Shown here: piece by piece, positions 1 through 12,400 of the stretch | Layout: every line of letters starts with the position of its first letter | Position numbering within the stretch: the stretch's first letter is position 1 | Origin: Aulostomus chinensis | Taxonomy: Eukaryota; Chordata; Actinopteri; Syngnathiformes; Aulostomidae | Length of the DNA: 64,000 bases | Assembly (NCBI GenBank): GCA_037954235.1 | Contig: JBBMOA010000018.1 | Span: 1,300,001 to 1,364,000, forward strand | Reading direction: 5' to 3' | Program-made: the position numbers and the translations under genes | Notes under the pieces: generated by a model | The model's database searches: none | The model's input: only the letters and a program-made list of their open reading frames with translations | What the model was told of the DNA's origin: nothing

Positions 1-729
1 GCCAACGATGGCGGCAGCTGTGAGGCACAGACACGGCTGCGGGACGTGAAGCTTTCATGTGGCGTTCGCTGCAAACAGGGAAAAAATAACCGCATCTGAG
101 CTCCAATCTCATCTGATTTGAGAACTTTGCCACAAATAACGAGCCTGTTTTTCTAATCCTGTAAATTCAAATTTTTTTAATTTAAAAATTAAATTGATGA
201 CATCATAACTGTGTGACGGTGCTCTGCGCCACCACGCTCGCTTCCATTGAGATGCTGAAACATGAATAATGAGCCGATGGCAGGCAAAAAATGTTCTGGA
301 GCGTAAACGACTGGAACCTGGTGGGGTTCAAAGGTCAACAGGGTCTAAAGTCACCAGATTATTGATCAGAGTTGCTTCTTGAGTCGATGCTGCAGCACAA
401 ACGGCGGTGACGAGGACACGTATGAATCATATGTGTGAGAACGAGGCCAGCAGCCGAGAGGGAAAGAAAACTACAACCTGGCACGCACAGAGGACTCGAG
501 TGTTACACCTGGACGAGGCGACTCAAAGTCCAGGTTGCAGCTGTAAATCAGTGTTTCGTGTGATGGGGCAGACAGAGAAAGCGGTTCTGACGCTGAGGTG
601 TGTGTTCAGCAGGTGGGCAAACAGAAGCCCCGCCCCCTCTCAGCGAGCAGGTGTGAATAAGTGTCTCAGGTGTGTTCTCAGGTGTGTGTTCTCAGTTGCA
701 CATCGGGTTAGGGGGCATGTGCTTCCTAC
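1..729 (-). other. hlf: hlf intron 2 (5' part)
   Basis: This follows the exon 2 donor and runs off the left edge. No PAR/bZIP coding sequence is visible in any frame, so the downstream exons lie outside the window. Open frames here on the plus strand are antisense or intronic shadows. Confidence 0.8.
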
Positions 730-1095
730 CTGCTGTGCTGGTGGGGCTGTGGAGGCAGGTCTGTGGCGCCATGCCTGTGTGCACCGAGGTGGTGGCGCGG
801 CTGCTGAGGTCCACCACGGAGGGCGTGGGCGGGGCCGGGGGCGGGGCCTGTTGCAGAGGGGCCTGGGGTGGCGGCTGCGCCGCCTGTGGGGCCTGCTCGC
901 TCTGGGCTGTGTTGGCGGGGATGCCGTTCTCCGACAGGAACTCCTCCAGGTCCATGTACTCCAGCTGGAAGTTGTCGCCATCATAGGGCAGCGTCTTGTC
1001 CCACAGGGTCGGACCCAGGAAGGCGGACTGAGGGTGGCTCGCCACGCTGCTCTCATCCTCCAACTTCTTCTCCTTCTCCTTGTCCTTCCCGAAGC
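730..1095 (-). CDS. hlf: hlf coding exon 2
   Basis: The acceptor is TTTCAG|GCTTCGGG and the first base is 1095. The donor is GCAG|GTAGGA and the last base is 730. The exon has 366 bases and is phase 1 to phase 1. It encodes a Lys/Glu-rich run (KDKEKEKKLEDES), the transactivation core (WDKTLPYDG, LEYMDLEEFLSENGIP), a Pro/Gln-rich linker and a VVDLSSRA motif that matches VMDLSSRA of human HLF. Confidence 0.94.
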
Positions 1096-1822
1096 CTGAA
1101 AGAGTTTGCAGACAGTCACTTCATTGTCTGGCAGCAGCGAGGATCACGGGTCATGGCGAGGTTATAAATAGAGACGCAGCCTCATCCTAACGGGTCACTA
1201 CCAGCTCGCCACCAACCCCGAACACTCCCAACTCAGACACACAACAGGCTAACACACGCAGGAAGAGCAGACAACCCCCCCGAACTCCTCCATGTTGGGC
1301 CCCCCTGCCCGGCTGCTGGAGGACCGGAGGGGCTCTCACCCGGGTGAGCTGCCCTGCAACAGTCAACAACAGCGGGCCGAGAGGCGCCCTCTACCGGCGG
1401 CGCGTGCAATAAACGTTAAATCCCATTTAAGCGAAGGAGGCTTACAAGGTTCGAAACGCGCGTCCGAGCTAAAAACAGCACAGCTGCGACCGTAACGCCG
1501 CAAACCGGTGCGTGCAGGTCCGGCTGGCACTGAGCGGCCAGGCGGCTGACACGTCCCGCGGTTCTAGGGTCAGCTGACGGTTCTCTACCCGCCTCACCGG
1601 GGTCGTCCTCCGACAACGAGCTAATAACGGGCACCGCCGGGGGAATCGGACCGGGGGACCCGGAGCGGGTCCACATGAGAACACAGGAGCAGGAGTTCTG
1701 AACGGACCTTCGTCGTGGTGGAACGGCAGCTTCAGCGGGTTCTCCAGCAGCGACTTGAGGACGCCGTGGGTCGGCGGCAGGAACGCGGGGCCGAGGGGGA
1801 GAGGTCTGGCCATTTTCTCCAT
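730..1822 (-). CDS. hlf: hlf, PAR-bZIP transcription factor, 5' half (coding exons 1-2)
   Basis: HLF proteins are nuclear PAR-family bZIP factors that bind D-box DNA and drive circadian, liver and neuronal genes. Two coding exons are visible. Exon 1 encodes a start beginning MEKMARPLPLGPAF with the ENPLKLP motif; exon 2 encodes GPTLWDKTLPYDGDNFQLEY followed by MDLEEFLSENGIP. Both match the N-terminal half of vertebrate HLF much better than TEF or DBP, which differ in exon 1 and around the WDKT block. Joining at GT/AG sites gives about 160 residues and ends in phase 1. The PAR region, basic region and leucine zipper are not in the window; they should lie left of position 1, because 1-729 is the start of intron 2. 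Oddity: between residues ~90 and 125 the fish protein has a Pro/Gln/Ala-rich stretch where human HLF is His/Pro/Ser-rich. Whether it is hlfa or hlfb cannot be told. Confidence 0.95.
1096..1707 (-). other. hlf: hlf intron 1
   Basis: This is a 612-base intron between the two coding exons, with canonical GT and AG ends on the minus strand. The exon 1-proximal half is CpG-rich and belongs to the promoter island. Nothing else is recognised. Confidence 0.88.
1708..1822 (-). CDS. hlf: hlf coding exon 1
   Basis: This exon encodes residues 1-38 plus one base of codon 39. The start ATG is at 1822-1820. The donor is GAAG|GTCCGT at 1707/1706, and the exon ends in phase 1 after HHDE. The start was chosen because MEKM-RPLPL is the conserved HLF N-terminus. 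The ENPLKLP motif lies near residues 27-33. Confidence 0.93.
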
Positions 1823-2040
1823 CTGTCTTCAAGGGCACTCGGAGAACAAAGTTCGCAAAGACTCGATTTTCCCCCTGAAAGAGGCGCGACGCTGCGGTCC
1901 GTGCGGGTCCTCGCAGTGACTACGCGGCTCCGTGCGGCGGCTGCGGGCGGCTGGCGAGGGACTGGAGGAGGAGGGCGGAGGCGGCGGAGATTTGACGGAG
2001 CTGCGACGCCTCGCCATCCATGTGCGGAGACGGACGCCGG

Positions 2041-2048
2041 TGACGTCA
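2041..2048 (-). promoter_or_regulatory. consensus CRE/ATF site upstream of hlf
   Basis: The palindrome TGACGTCA lies about 220 bases upstream of the hlf ATG, at the edge of the CpG-rich region. It is a perfect cAMP-response element. Use by CREB/ATF is inferred from motif and position only. Confidence 0.5.
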
Positions 2049-2055
2049 AAGCACA

Positions 2056-2065
2056 GGGGGCGGGG
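2056..2065. promoter_or_regulatory. GC box (Sp/KLF type) upstream of hlf
   Basis: GGGGGCGGGG lies 8 bases from the CRE and about 235 bases upstream of the hlf start codon. It is a consensus Sp1/KLF motif in promoter context. Confidence 0.4.
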
Positions 2066-5000
2066 ACACTTCTGGCGGTGAGGCGTTTAGGAGACGTGGG
2101 GTAAAAACAAGCCTAACAGAAGTCGTGTTGCCTTCATGATTATCGGACAATATAGAATCAGTTCAGATGTAAATAGTCCCTGGAAGTTGAAACACCCTCT
2201 TCCGCTGCAGCTCGTTCGGGTTCAGGGAAACCGTTTCCACTGCGGTTTGTGTTGTTCGTTCTCCCGCCAGCAAGGTCACACAAATGCTTTTCTTTTTTTT
2301 TTGTGTCACAGCAAAGCGATCGACACTGCAATAAAGAGAAGACCGCAGAACCGAAGGTGATTGGATCTAAGAGCGTTTGTCCAACGAGTTTGGAAATTAA
2401 AAAGTTTTGTTCTGAACCTAAAAGGTGTCTGGGTTTTTTTTCCCATTCAAAATGAAAATTTGTCCTCTTGAGCTAAAAAAGTTGATCTTGCTGTGGAACT
2501 TTGTCTCAAAGGTGGGCTTTTCACTGAAAGATGTAAGAAACTGGTTGATGGAGCTGTCCGTCAGCAGAAGCCCCGCCCACAAGACGCACACATCACATGG
2601 AACATTTTTACAACTGCAACCACGTTTGTATATCGCATTTGAAGACTTTTTTTTAGGTAAAAACAGGATGAAATCAGTCTGTCATTGAGCGAACTCGTCC
2701 CATCAAGAGTGACTGACGTGATCCTGAAGTCGACTGCTTGTGAATTTGCGGTTTCACGCGTCTTCATCTTGAGGGCACCAGTTTGTACGTCAGGTTCCAT
2801 GTTTGTTTGTGTCTCAGGTCTTCAGGGGTCCTCAGCAAAATTAGGAAAAGTTTCACAAGCATTTCAGTTCACAAAACTGCACATTTTGTCTGACCACCTC
2901 TTGGTTATTTTCTCACTTTTAAATCTGTTTTGAACATTTTTTTATTTTAAATTTACAGGAAATTTCTTGTTAGTTTTCATGTTTTCTTTTGTGCACGTGT
3001 GCGACAAACTTCAGTAAACTTTCTGGTAATTTTCCAGCTGAGTTCATTACGTATTTCCTGTAAATGTATTGCTAATTAATATATTCTTCATTTAATTACC
3101 AAATTAATGACCTTTGTGGGTTTCCACAGAAAACAAGCAAATTTACAAGAGCAAAAATAAAAATGAATAACATTCGCAAAACAAAAACTTGGGCCTCCAA
3201 CTAAATGAAGCTGATGATGATTTATTCATTTCTTCAGGATCAGATGCCGGTGCGAGCGCTGCTGAGTAAACTAACTTGGATGAATGAACTTGTTTACCAT
3301 CAGAACGATCCACTTCCTTATTAAATGCATTTTTAAAATCAAGTTTTAAAACGACTTTCAGGCTAAACCCGGACTGAACATCTCCCCACGGCAACACCTC
3401 ATCACCTCACTTCTTCAAACTTTCCTTTGCTTTAAACTGGAGGAGAAACTCGCTCTTAAAGTCACACCAAGAGGGAGACCACAGGTTTGTGGACACGTTG
3501 GACACGGATGATCAGACGAGTCCGTCGGCAGTCTGAAGGAATCAGACGAGTTCCTCCACATGTGTGGGCCGCTGCGACCGGCGAATGTCTTCTGCCATAA
3601 ATTTACAAACCTCTGATGTTCAGCTGAAGAACAACATGACCTACTTTCAGCCAATGGGTGTTGTCAGACTATCAGCAGTGGCGGCGGGCGGCACATGGAA
3701 ACTCATGCTTTCTAGCGTAGTAGATGCTGAGTCACATTTTTAAAATGCTTGCTCTACTCTGGCTCTTTTTTTTTAAATGCCTTGTTAGTCTGCACTCGTT
3801 TAATCCCCCGAAACAGCAGCAACACGGCCGAGGATCTGCAGACGCTGCGTATGACTGGCGTCCGGTGAATGGAGCTGATACCTTAGATGAGATTAGGACC
3901 GGACGAGGTCGGATCCTGTTATCTGCGACTGTCCTCATGCCGTGGAAATGTCACCTCCTATCAAAACACCACCCCTGCTTTTCTATTTGCATCAGAGGGA
4001 CTTTCAGTTCAGAGCTGCGCTCCAGACGAATGTGCCTGAAACTCACAAGTCACTGCAGCTGAGTGGCAACTCTGCGCTCACCTTGAGATGTGCGTCTCAT
4101 TGTGCACGTTTATGACTCAAGTTAGTTGTCACTCGATGAGTTTGATTCCTCCTACATTTCATCACAAGATGGTAGAAAATCTGTGCAAAAACAAGATACC
4201 AGAGCATGGAAGCCTGACCTTTAATTCTTTGCTCTCGGCAGCTAAAGACTCTGTCCAAATGGCCAACATCTGCTTTCTGTCTGCAGATTTAATCAGCATT
4301 CTCTCCCTGGTCACATGACCTGCAGCAGTCACAGGTGTGTACACGCTCCGATCGCCCCAAACGCAGGTGAACGCAGTGGGAGCTCTGCAATCAACAAAAT
4401 AAAAAACCTGTCTCTCTTTGTCACCTCGGACCCAAGTTCGACCTGCAGGATGCAGAAAGAGCCAGCCACGTATCTTTAGCTTGAAGCTAACAGCACACAA
4501 CAGCCGAACTGTCCAAAACATCTGGTATAATCCCGGTTCTCTTAATCCAGCTGGATTATCAGTCATCCACCAAAACTATGATTTGACTAAACAACCCAGA
4601 ACACTTGTGATTGGAGCTCCAGCGACTGCACAGGTCGGTCCCCGTTCTTCTGGTTCCACACTCGACTGCTGAAACACGGTTTAGAGGTTTGGGGAGGTTT
4701 TTCTGGTGTTCCGGTCCCACAGCTGAGCCGATCCACCAGAATCAACCTGGGATCGTATTTGTCCACATTGATTGCTAAAGAACTGAACCGTGGCCAAATA
4801 ACTCAGGCCCAGTGGTTCTCCAGGTCTAGAACCAAGTGGGCTGTAAAGGATTTCAATCAATATCAGAAATACGACCTCAGCTCCAACATCCTTCATCGCT
4901 CATTTTTGTCCCTGAATAATTCACAAACAATTGACAACCAGATGAGACACTTGAGGCAGAGCAGATTTGTTTTGTGCTGCCGGCAGAAGGAACTGAAAGC

Positions 5001-5426
5001 TTCTCCTAAAGACAGATGGGTCTCTAATCTGCCCTGGGGTCAAAGGTCAGGTCAGGGTCCTTGTATCGTTGGGTCACACAGCTCCTGCAGCTCCAGGAAA
5101 GAAGCTGTATTTAGTGTGTGTGGAGCTCCATGTAGTACGTGCAGGAAGACTGGCGAGGGAGACTTGTGACGTATGAGCTGAACAGAATGAGCGTTGTATG
5201 AGAGCGGTCAGCTGAACGCCGCGACACGCCCCGAATCTGTGCGGAGTTAGGGCAGGACACACAGAGGGGCGGATAATAATATCGATCAATTAGTTCAGCC
5301 CTTCGATGAGGAGGGGGCGTGGAAACGGTTAAATCCTGGAGCAGCAGCTCAGTTCGGCTCAAGAAACAAAACTCCTTTATGTGGTGACATTAGAAGCAGT
5401 AAAGGAGCATCAGCAGCAGAGCCGAG

Positions 5427-5447
5427 AGGCGGCGGCGGCGGCGGCGG
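5427..5447. repeat. (GGC)n trinucleotide repeat
   Basis: About seven GGC units in locally AT-balanced DNA about 3.6 kb upstream of the hlf ATG. Confidence 0.8.
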
Positions 5448-6363
5448 TGGCGAGAAAGAAACACGCAGCTTAGCAACGTTCAACATCCCAAGATTCTCTT
5501 GCTTGTTTTATGGCCACATTTGAATCCACGTTTCTGAAAAGTGACTGAGTTCCTTGAACAGCTCTTACCAAATAAACACAGTCTAATCTTCATCAGTGTC
5601 TATTATTTATTTTTTTATTTTTATTGCAGAGACGCTTGGAGCTCTGATGTTTCAGGAACAAACTTCAGGTGTTTACATGAGCCGATAGAACCGAATGGAA
5701 TCTGGCAGTAAAGAAAGGAGCAGTGAGGAAGAGGAAGAGGAAGAAAGATCATCACACAGAGGCGCAGAAAGAGAATTACAAAATAATTCATTGCATTTCC
5801 TGGTGACATCGAGCTACTTTCCAGTTTATGTAGCTCACTGGACGCGACCTTGTTCATCCATTCTAACTTCATCTTTGTTCTGATGCCAACGTCAGGAGGC
5901 AGAAGAAAGTGGGCCAGAAGGGTTTGGCTCCTCGACTGATTGACTGCTGGTTTGGGGGCATTTCCATGCTAAACAGGAAGAGAATCAACCTGAGCCAAAT
6001 TACTGGAAGGTCATTGATTGTCTGGAATATTCTTGTTTGAAACAAAGGCCGTTTACAAGCAGCTTCAAGCCCTAATTAGCCAGCAGGTGTGTTCCTTCAG
6101 TCCTCGTGGCGCTCACATTCAGACGTGAAGAACACAGCTTCTACTGTCCTGACTTTTTGATCAAATATCCAGAGCAAAAACCCCTGATGCGATGCTGCTC
6201 AGGGCTCAAGAAAAGTCAATTTTCTCTTTCTCAGAAGGGGATCAGAGAGGTAGGGAGGGAAAAAAGAATAAACCCGTGGAGATATGCTGGAATAATCCAG
6301 CAGCGTTGAGTCCGTAAGCCTGCGGCGCTGAAATCACCCTGAATCTGCAACAGCATGATTCCT

Positions 6364-6373
6364 GTTATGTAAC
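6364..6373 (+). promoter_or_regulatory. PAR-bZIP/D-box consensus motif
   Basis: GTTATGTAAC fits RTTAYGTAAY, the D-box bound by HLF/TEF/DBP and NFIL3. It lies about 4.5 kb upstream of hlf. About one chance match to this motif is expected per 64 kb, so function is only a possibility. Confidence 0.25.
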
Positions 6374-6712
6374 ACATAGAGGAGCAATTACAGGGACTCA
6401 GGCAGCTCGCCGGGCCCACCAGAAGCGTGCCAGCAACCAGTGGATGCATTTAAAAAGATGATTGACAGGTAATACTGGATAGTGGCGTCTGTAACTGCCT
6501 CTGAGTGGGTGCATCGGTCCACGGGGACCATGAAAGCGGCACCTGCCTCACTGAGCGTTTGCTGTGTGAAGGAGACTTCAGAGGATGACCAGGAGATGAA
6601 CGTCATGACAGCGCAAACAGGAGAAACGCAACGCTAACTTGCGTTCCGTGATACTCGGAATTGGGTCAAAAAATGACCCCCGACATGGAAAAAATGTAAA
6701 CGAAACCAATCT

Positions 6713-7076
6713 GTCACGATCCCTGTGTCGTGCTTCCTGTTTTATTTTGTAGTCATGTCCTGTCTTCCTGACCTCCCTCCTGTGATCGCCTCATGTGTCT
6801 CACCTGGTTGATTGCACCACCTGTGCCCCGTTTACCTCCTTGTATTGAACCTCGGTGTTTTCCCCTTTTTGGTGGTGGGTCATTGTTAGTTTTGATGTCT
6901 TGTGCTGGTCCTGGTCCTGGTGCTGGTCCTGGTCACGTCTCCAGCCTCTTTAATGCACCATTCTTCAACGCTGTCTGCATTTGGGTCTCCCTCACCTTCC
7001 ACCACAAACCCAAACACAATCATTGGAACCAGAACTTGACCTCTGGCGGGATGCGCTGCCCCGTCACCGTGACTGT
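6713..7076 (+). repeat. interspersed repeat, solo-LTR-like
   Basis: It begins TGTCACGATCCCTGTG, runs through pyrimidine-rich sequence (CTCACCTGG, CCACCTGTGCCCC), reaches CTGTCTGCATTTGGGTC and ends near CCGTGACTG. This layout resembles a repeat common in spiny-rayed fish genomes that starts TGTCA and ends TGACA. I assign no superfamily; the similarity is from memory and not from an alignment. Confidence 0.4.
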
Positions 7077-10000
7077 GGCAAAACAAGCTTTTCATTAATG
7101 TTCCAGTGTGCTGTTAACCTGCTGCGACCACTTTGAGCAGGGGGGGGATCCATGTGCCACGCAGGTTCTCCTTCCAACCAAACACTTTAACAGGTGATTC
7201 CACTGACTGACACTCTCCTGTGGCTGAAGGTGTGACTTAGAAGATCGACTTGCATTTGTGTGCGTCCGTTGTGTCGCCGCCAAACCTGTCAGACAAACGT
7301 CCGCATGCTGCTAACATGCTGGGACACATTTTGATCCCAGCTCAGAGTTACGAAGTCAGAATTAACCACAACCAAATGTAAGTTTAGTGGTGGTGACTTT
7401 GAAGTCATGTGACCCTGGTGCAGCTCCTTCCTAGGCTACCATTAGCTTAGCACTGCTAACTGTAGCATCCAGGCTTCCAGCATCACCAGAGGGTTCATTA
7501 GTGAAGATGATGTTGATGAACTCAACCTGGAAGTCTACAGCCACCAGGGCACCACCCTGAGTGACTGGTCGGCCCCCAAAGCTGGAGACCAGACAGGGAA
7601 TTAGCGCCGACTGTGTTGGTGGGCAATACTGCAGCAGTACCTAGACTAGTTTTGTGTTAGTTTCGCCAAAGTAACCACTCCAGTATGACATCAGAAAGTG
7701 GAGGAACTTGATATTCTAGCTTGGTAATTAAACATCCTGAAACCTTCATGCAAATGATTCTCTTCCATGTGTGTACAAATACATATGTTGTATATGTACA
7801 CACACACATTGCGGTAACACTTAAGGGATCATTGAAGTATTTCTGCTCTTGAAAACACAAACTAGTAACCAAACTGTCACCTGGCACTCCTTCCACCTGA
7901 GGCTGCTTCCTGTCACAGCTCTGATTGGCCAACAGCGTCACATGGTACAATATGGCAGCGTCAACACTGGAATGGAATAAAACAAACCAGGAGGGTTAGT
8001 TTTTTGTGGTACCAGGTTACTCGCAGTGTGCTGCGACTCATCTTTCAGCGGAAGAAACAGAAAACAACTCCAAAATGAGACGGAAACATGGACGTTAGCG
8101 CCCATGTGTCGTCTTATTTGACCGAAAATGTAAAAAGTTTCCTGCTTAAGTCAGTAAGAACCAGCCCCTGCAGGGTGGAGCGGAGAGGAGACGATGGGTG
8201 AAGCACATCGGTGGAGCCGTGGCTTCCAGGCTGCTTTACAAGCTGTTTCTGAACTGGTTTTCATCTGAAGCTGTTGGCTGTGCATGTTGGGAACAAATGG
8301 TGGAGCAAAGGAAGCAAATCCAGCTCCGCCGAGGAGCAAACAGTTGGAGAATATTCCTTTCACCCCCCCCCCCCCACCACCACCACCAGCCCTCTTTCTT
8401 TTTAAAAGTTGCACCACCTTCTTTGGTGGCTGATCTTTCATCCTTCACGAGTTGATGGAGATCAAACTAGACCGGCACAGCTGGCCCTCCAGCCGCGCTG
8501 CCTCCGCGCCCAGGACTCCTCCGCCCTCCAAAAAAGGCAAAACTCTGGTCTCCATTGTTCTGTCTGTAATTGAATTTCAGGACCGAGTGTGAGAGGCTCT
8601 CAGCCGAGGAACAAGTGCCGCCGCTACGCGAACAGAAATTCCAGCTTTCTCTGAGAGAATAATCACTTTAATGGACTAAAATTCTGCTCCCATGATTTCG
8701 TCCTCTGGTGATCGCAGCTTATTTCAGAGGCAGAGTGCACTTGAATGCACCCCGAAACAGGAGCGCCGACAAGAGGTCCATTCGTCATGTCAGCAGAGCG
8801 AACCTGACAGCTGGCGGTTTCAACTCCAAGCACACAGCAGGATGTTTCCCTGCACAGGACCTGACACTCTTGCTTCCACGAGACCGAACACAAGACATGA
8901 TCTTCGAAACAAAGTCATTCACCTACTTTTTTCAGGATGTTCGATGAACGTGGATTCACAGATGCTTCCACATTTACGACGTTATAAATCTGACTTATTC
9001 TTCTAAACGTATTTTTGATCACAAAAAACTCCCAAAGATGGAAATGAGATTTTTCCCGATAAAAACTTTGCAATATCAGTTTTAGGGTTCATATTGACTC
9101 CACCTGAGTGCACCACATGAAGCCTCGGTTTAGACACAAACACATCCAATCGTCTGCTTTCTACTGTCTTTGTATTTCAAGGAAATCTGAGGTGTTTCGG
9201 GCAGCCAGCAAACACGAGATGACCTTCATTCATTCTGACTTCCATTCCTTCCCTGCAGCTGAACTCTGTCCTGCGGTCACTCCTGTCACATGACTGTTGT
9301 CATGGTTACCACATCTACAAAACCCTGAAAAACCCTGGATTTCGTGTGTTGTCATCACGCTGACCTCAGGGCCTCTTGGTATTTCTATGAATTTCATTTT
9401 CATGAAAATAACCTGATTTGTGTGTAGATTCAAACAAAAAGGTTGTATGTAACTTCCGGTGTCATGGAAGTGAAAAAAGTAAGAAATGTGAGCCAACAGC
9501 GGGGGGGTCGGCCTGTTGGTCCCTCCTTGATTAACCCGTCTGCACGCTAACAAAGAAGCTGTGCAGCTCAGCGGCTCTCCGTTCTAAATGGAGCCATGGA
9601 AGCTCCACAGGCTCGTGGTCGCACCTGCAGCCCTCCTGACATGCGTGGGCTTCAGCGAGTACGGCGGCGAGTGTTTAATGCAGTGAGTGGGATGTGGAGA
9701 TGAACAAGCCCACGCTTCAACATCTCTCACCTGCTGGCAAGTGGAGATGATGAGGAGCTGGTGGGTGGATTCATGGAGCCGTGCTTCTGTTTCTGCAGGA
9801 AACCTGAAGCAGAGCTGCAGATCACAACATCGCCGTCCTTTCATGCCTCAGAGTCACGATGTCATGATGTCACTGTACTACGGCGCCATGAACAGAGGAC
9901 GCACCACAAATATCCAGATCAGGAAATTCAAGCTGGTGAATTGAGCTGCGGTGAGAGGGAAGGGTCCCCGACAGCCGAGCCCTCGCCGGACCAGAGCTCA

Positions 10001-10490
10001 GCATGCTCATTAAAGCTGAGTTGGTCGATGTGGCGACATCCCCGCACCGCCTGGAGGGCGTGGACTCAGCCCGCTGCTTGGGCGGAGCCAGCCCTGTTAG
10101 CGCCCCGCTACCTTGAACGTAGGCGATAAAGCCATCATGCGGCTCGTCTGATCTTCCGGTTGTTGTCAGGTGGTTTGTGTGTGATGTCACCAGAGAGGAA
10201 ACAAAAGGCATCTGTGGTTTGCAGGACGTTGATCGGGAAAACCAAAAAAACAAAGCCGGATGTGTTTCCCAACGGGGCGGAGCAACGACCAGGTGGAGCA
10301 GTGACCTGGACAGGTGAATTGGAGAAGAACAACAGAAGAAGACAAAAAAGATGAAAGCTCAGGATGCTGCTGCTGACCCCCCCCCCCCCCCCCATGAGAG
10401 CAATATGAGAGCATCGGTTTGATTGTTTAACAGCCATGAACACCACCCCTTTGATGAGACACCAGCTTTCATTCATACTGATTTTATGGT

Positions 10491-10495
<5 letters not shown>

Positions 10496-10522
<27 letters not shown>
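10496..10522. repeat. (CA)n microsatellite
   Basis: About 13 CA units. A C-run of about 15 bases lies about 100 bases to its left (10378-10393). Confidence 0.9.
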
Positions 10523-10860
10523 TCCCGCTGTGCTGCTGGTTACAAGTCACATGCTGTCAGCATGGATGGACACGTTTCTCTGCACACGCCCTCCGCCTTG
10601 CTTTCCTCCCTTTCCCTTCACTCCTCTCATTTCCTTCCACTCTTCCTAAATCCCTCTCATATAACAACAGGAATCCATGGTGTCCATCTTGTGGACGTCC
10701 TCCCAGAGGGTGTCCATGTTTATCCGTCTTGCAGGAGTGAGTCAGAGGTAGGAAACAGTGACTGTCTGGCAGGCCAGCTTCAATCAGCCCTCCGATTTCT
10801 CCAGAAACTCAGTGAACAGTCATCAGCATAAGAATGCACACTCTGCAGGGATGGAACACC

Positions 10861-10861
<1 letters not shown>

Positions 10862-10917
<56 letters not shown>
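10862..10917. repeat. (GT)n microsatellite
   Basis: About 28 uninterrupted GT units, likely polymorphic. The valine/cysteine open frames across it are repeat artefacts. Confidence 0.95.
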
Positions 10918-10919
<2 letters not shown>

Positions 10920-12345
10920 CCTGAGGAGTTGTATTGACCAGCGTTGTTGCAGGATGGATTTGCTGCTGCCCGTTTTCCATCAGCGTTCGCTGCCCTGCGA
11001 TGCCAGCAGCACATCCATTTCCTGCTCATCTCACTTGTGTTATTGCCCCAGAAGTTCCGGCTCCTCTCGCTGTGACCTCAAGGGGTTCGCCGTTCGCCGT
11101 CTGTGGAACGGTTAGCACTTGGTCATTGGGTCAGTTTTGGACGTGAAGCTCCGTGTAGTCCACTTGTAGTCACTGATGGTTGTCATGGCACCGACGCCTC
11201 CATACCCCACACCTGAAATAACCTTGGTTTCTTTGTGGAGGTGAAAAATGATGCTTCACATACACATTGAACCTCAGCTTGAGTACTGAAGAGGTACTTT
11301 TAGAAATACTTTTAGCTGTTTTGGGGTTTTTAAAATTGCCCCTGCTGCCGCCCTCCATCTGAGGGACGTTTCCTGGCCTGCTGACTGAGGTTGGACTTCA
11401 CGTCTTTACCAAACAATCGGGGGCGTATTGGAATTTTTTTTTTCTGCTTGTTCTTTGACCTGCCGAATGTAGAAGTTCTATTCATCAGTGTCCGACATCA
11501 CGACTGAGTCGGCGATCGATGACTTCCTTGTGAATCTGTCATCAATCGCCTCACTCGTCTGTGGAGTTTCTGAATGAAGCTTCTCACAGCCCCCCGGTTC
11601 CTCGGGGGATGTTAGCTCTGCTAGCTTCTCTAATGTCGAGGATATCACAGAGAGAATATGTGAATGAACAGTGAAGGTCACTGTGCTTGCTCTCGGTAAT
11701 CTGTGGACTGGCAGGACTCCAGTTACATCACCACTGGGCTGAGCCAAATGCCGGAGGAAGCTCCATGATGTGGGAGCCTGCCAGGTACCTGAGCCTCTCA
11801 GAATGGGATCATGTTAGCAGCGCCTCCACAGACGTGTGAATCCCTCATAGGTGAACTTATCGACCGCAGCACCGTCTGACCGCCTGAATGGAGGAAGCTC
11901 AGCGTCTCTCAGCCTCGCCAGGCCTGTCTGGTATTTGTCAGCAGCAGCAGCAGCTGCTGTCCCGGTGGTACCGCCTCCCCGCCCTCCGGTGACCGGGCCG
12001 GAGACTCTGGGTTGGAGGAGACAGAGAGGAGCCGAGGACGACTGAGTGTGTGATAGGCGCACGGGGGGGGGTAGGGACTCGGGCTGTGGATCAGACGTAA
12101 CTCCTCCTCCTTTCACCTCAGATGGCTTCACATGACACACTGAGGAAAAATGTGTGTACGCTGAAACGAATCATATAAACCAGCAGTGGGTCTCGTAGGT
12201 CTCGTGACCTCACAGTGTCAACAGGATTCACTCACCTGACAATAAAAGACAACTGTCTAAACAACAGATGATCAAACGAATGAAAACAGGACAAACATTA
12301 TCAATAAACCAGAGTCAGCTGAAATATCCTAAAACAGATCTGGAG

Positions 12346-12400
12346 GGCAGCGGCGTGGTGGGCAGCGGCGTGGCGGGCAGCGGCGTGGCGGGCAGCGGCG
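12346..12400 (+). repeat. 15-bp tandem repeat
   Basis: The unit GGCAGCGGCGTGGCG occurs about 3.7 times. It reads as a Gly-Ser-Gly-Val-Ala repeat in one frame, but no gene context supports translation. Confidence 0.85.

Larger units (their letters stand above)
1290..2070 (-). promoter_or_regulatory. CpG-rich promoter region of hlf
   Basis: This GC- and CpG-dense stretch spans hlf exon 1 and about 250 bases upstream of its ATG, and stands out from AT-richer DNA on its left-upstream side (from about 2100). No TATA box at a sensible distance was seen, which fits a CpG-island promoter. The exact transcription start is not determinable. Confidence 0.6.
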
